Of a stretch of DNA of 64,000 nucleotides, positions 61,960 to 64,000 are shown piece after piece. Made by a program: the position numbers and the translations under genes. Positions within the stretch are counted from its first letter, which is position 1, and each line of letters opens with the position of its first letter. The notes beneath the pieces were generated by a model. That model was given only the letters and a program-made list of their open reading frames with translations, was not told where the DNA came from and did not search any database. This DNA is from Trichopria drosophilae (lineage: Eukaryota; Arthropoda; Insecta; Hymenoptera; Diapriidae), in assembly GCA_030407085.1 (NCBI GenBank), contig CM059582.1, positions 88,092,001 to 88,156,000 on the forward strand. Reading direction: 5' to 3'.

Positions 61960-62931
61960 TCGAGGGAGGTTTATGTAAAAAGTGTGAGTTTATTTAATCG
62001 CAAACAAGAGTTTTTAGAGGTTATAACAACGGTGTCTCACAAATTTTTGATATTTTTGCTGTTGTCAATTCTGTAAAAGTATCGACGAGTTGTTTTCTTT
62101 TCCCGTATGCATATTTAACTTTAAAAGGTTCAGCCATATTTGTTACATTTTTCAATGGTGAAACGTTCATACCAAATATTTTAATAGTGCAATTCATGTC
62201 TTCGCGTAAAACTTCAGGGTTTCCATCAAATAACTCATCATCATCATCATCATCGTGATCATCAACTTCATCATGATCATTAACGTTATGTTGAACAAAA
62301 TCTTCAATGTAGTTGTCATTTTCAATAGGAACATTATAATAATCTTGTATTATCTCAATATTTGAAGGAACTTGAAACATCGAAGTGAATATAGTGAAAC
62401 AGTTTTTACAAACAAAATCATCATATGCGATTTTGTGATTCGGATACAGTGGCATCAATAACGCAGCTAATCCTTCAAGTTTGAAAAACTCATTATTTCT
62501 GTAATTTCTGTAAATCACTTTTTTATGTACGCCTCGAAAATCAGGACATGTTTTTCTAGATGGGAAAGATTTTTTATTCAAGTTGTTCATTTCAGACTAA
62601 GAATATACAACACTTACATTAATTGGGAGAAAAACTGCATGAATCTACCAGAAATTACAGAATATGTACTGCTAACCGCGAGCGACTCCATATATATCAA
62701 ACGAAAGTAAATTTTTACAACGAGAACCAAAAACAATCTCGAGAGCTGACGCGGCGACTAGTGGCCAGTCTCTCAATTAAAAAACGTTATCTCACAAGGA
62801 AGACTTCTTGCCGCTCTCGCGACACGTGCCCCACCAGCCGCAAAAGCGTTAAACGGTATCACGTTTTTGTTGGGTTCATATAACAAATTGTTTATTAATG
62901 TCTATATTTGAAAGTTTCGGTTTAATTAATA

Positions 62932-63517
62932 TATATATATATATTAATTAAAAATCTCGTATTTTTCCAACTAATGACGGTGCTGCATCAACAGGATAAA
63001 CGCTCATCATTTTTTCAGAAAAAAAATTTCTGACTCTCTCGCGGTGCTTTAGCGCAGTTGAAACCTGTTGGAAACATTTCCTCTTTATATTGCCTACTCA
63101 TAAAAAAAATTAAAAAAAAAAAAATGATGTTTTCGAGAAAATCGAGTTTTTTGGATTTTTCAAAAAATAGCCGCCATTTTGTAAATTTTCGAAATTTTGC
63201 CAAATTCAAAAATTGCAATGGAAGAACATTTCAAGCACTACCAATCTCAAAAAACAGAATGTTAAAACATTGAATTTTAATGAAGATAGAGAGGTTTGAA
63301 AAAAAATTCCCGGCGAATCCATGCAGAATTTATAAAAATGGTGAAATTTTCAAGTGCTCATAACTTTGCGAAAAATTTTTTTTTCGCGAAATAAAAAAAT
63401 ACGGGTCTCTTTATTTGAGCAATAAAACAATAAAAATCATAAAAAACATGATTTCGAATTTCCAACCTATTTCACCTGGTCGATTTGAGATGGAATCGGT
63501 CTGTCAAGCTAAAACTG
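62932..63517. repeat. Right terminal inverted repeat
   Basis: This is the reverse complement partner of 57973-58556. Its inner end is an (AT)n stretch (62928-62950) and its outer end reads TAAAACTG. The arms differ by scattered substitutions and by lengths of homopolymers, so the element is not new. Confidence 0.7.
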
Positions 63518-64000
63518 GCTGTGTGTTGAAGCCCAAGCAACTGTTTTCAACGGCTTAACTGAATCCGGCCATAATAGGAATGGCATTCGAATGGTATTGC
63601 ATAAAATTTTTTCTTATATCCACACCATAAGCATTTATGAAATTAATGTTCATTAGCGACCGACTAATTTGTTTTATGTTACATACAGGGTCATCGAAAA
63701 GTATCGGACCCCCCTAATATCTTCAGTTAGAATGCACTTAGGAGAAAATGTCCAATAGCAAAGTTGTATGGTTTCAAGCGGGGAGTAAGATGATGACCTT
63801 GACTTTGACCTTGACCATGTCCTTCAAGGTCATTTCAAGGTCAATCTTATTTTTTTAAATAGAACCCCCTACATTTTATTGCATATTCTTATAGCTTATC
63901 TCGAGAGCTTTCCAAAACACTATAATAAAATATTTTTTTATTAAGTACTTTTTGAGTTATAAAGGTTTGAAGTTAACAATTTTTTGACACAAAATGTAGA
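63518..64000. other. Flank right of the large transposon, with TCAAGGTCA cluster
   Basis: This is non-coding. TGACCTTGA lies at 63794-63802 and 63806-63814, and its reverse TCAAGGTCA at 63824-63832 and 63835-63843. TCAAGGTCA is the extended half-site bound by FTZ-F1/ERR-type nuclear receptors, but here the four copies more likely belong to a repeat family that begins near 63688 (CAGGGTCATCGAAAAG). Confidence 0.4.

Larger units (their letters stand above)
60417..62027. mobile_element. Nested 1611-bp insertion with 8-bp target duplication
   Basis: AACGGTGT occurs at 60409-60416 and again at 62028-62035. Reading across one copy, the transposase-like frame is continuous (KICETPL then AKINC). Eight-base duplications are typical of hAT and a few other DNA transposons. 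Its ends (TGTATAAG at left, TTATAAC at right) form only a weak inverted repeat, so the class is open. Contents: a 156-codon ORF (minus), an ATTGG-rich region and two related hairpins. Confidence 0.75.
58846..62590 (-). pseudogene. Transposase-like gene, split by an insertion and two frameshifts
   Basis: The N-terminus is an ATG at 62590, with CPDFRG, YDDFVCKNCFTIF and an Asp-rich run, reading to 62028. After the nested insertion the frame resumes at 60416 (AKINCMPCDQWIDNL). Next come Cys pairs (CLCIYCANFGLC; CKLGECKQCPG), then LHFDFAENWSVISKNEIQSA and VSDDTHHDSSHALLA. A shift near 59285 leads to ITVSDGAAAHFKNRYQF. A second near 59163 leads to ATGHGKGACDGIGGIVKHFA and the C-terminus, with a stop at 58846. 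I recall this order in many multi-copy arthropod proteins. The Asp residues in HFDFAEN and VSDGAA and an acid near GACDGIGG could be a DDE-type site; that is inference. Its place inside long inverted repeats supports a transposase role. Confidence 0.65.
57973..63517 (-). mobile_element. DNA transposon with terminal inverted repeats of about 585 bp
   Basis: 57973-58556 matches the reverse complement of about 62932-63517 with moderate divergence (shared blocks include ATACGGGTCTCTTTATTTGA and GGCGAATCCATG-like text). Outer ends begin CAGTT(C/T)TA on both sides. Inside lies a transposase-like gene on the minus strand, with a nested insertion. A third piece of the repeat, about 58566-58632, lies inverted just inside the left arm. 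I find no clear target duplication at the outer ends, so the borders could be off by a few bases. Confidence 0.7.

Noticed and set aside
60417..62027. Intron of the transposase-like gene
   Set aside because: An exact 8-bp duplication at both edges and seamless frame after removing the block plus one duplicate fit insertion better; GT/AG joins tried near the edges did not keep frame.
1..64000. tRNA or rRNA genes
   Set aside because: No convincing tRNA B-box with a cloverleaf and no rRNA stretch was found by eye.

Overview
The window looks like a repeat-dense stretch of an arthropod nuclear genome, most likely an insect. The signs are AT-rich DNA, no bacterial-style operons, no tRNA or rRNA that I can see, and several families of eukaryotic retrotransposons and DNA transposons with a megabase-type satellite. 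I cannot name the species. I see no intact host gene. Nearly every recognisable coding region belongs to a mobile element and carries stops, frameshifts or deletions.

Layout. 1-690, 6540-8630 and 8631-9075 hold three pieces of one non-LTR retrotransposon with a restriction-like endonuclease (R4/Dong-like), each next to (TAA)n. 891-4181 (minus) is a broken multi-copy arthropod gene with a Cys-rich (CXC-like) C-terminus. 4651-4897 is a short inverted-repeat element with a TA target duplication, and 4983-5240 is a long palindrome. 9813-10350 (minus) is a fragment of another transposon-type protein. 10649-12086 (minus) is a decayed gag-like ORF1 with zinc knuckles from an R1/I-type retrotransposon.

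15181-26664 is a head-to-tail array of a Penelope-like element with a 3154-bp period. It encodes a reverse transcriptase and a GIY-YIG endonuclease. All full units share the same two frameshifts and one stop, so a dead unit was amplified. Each spacer carries a hammerhead-like motif. Just downstream, 26834-27027 holds four hairpins that share a core loop but have different, complementary stems. This is the most unusual signal I found.

28623-29122 is a perfect (C15A) minisatellite of about 31 units. It runs straight into a 28.3-kb satellite of about 213 monomers of 133 bp (29123-57420), with signs of higher-order duplication.

57973-63517 is a DNA transposon with inverted repeats of about 585 bp around a transposase-like gene (58846-62590, minus). 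That gene is split by a 1611-bp insertion (60417-62027) flanked by an exact 8-bp duplication; skipping the insertion restores the reading frame. The insertion carries its own 156-codon ORF, repeated ATTGG boxes and two hairpins with paired substitutions. Overall this looks like heterochromatin or a repeat island, with nested elements recording a sequence of insertions. None of the recognisable elements looks able to move by itself.
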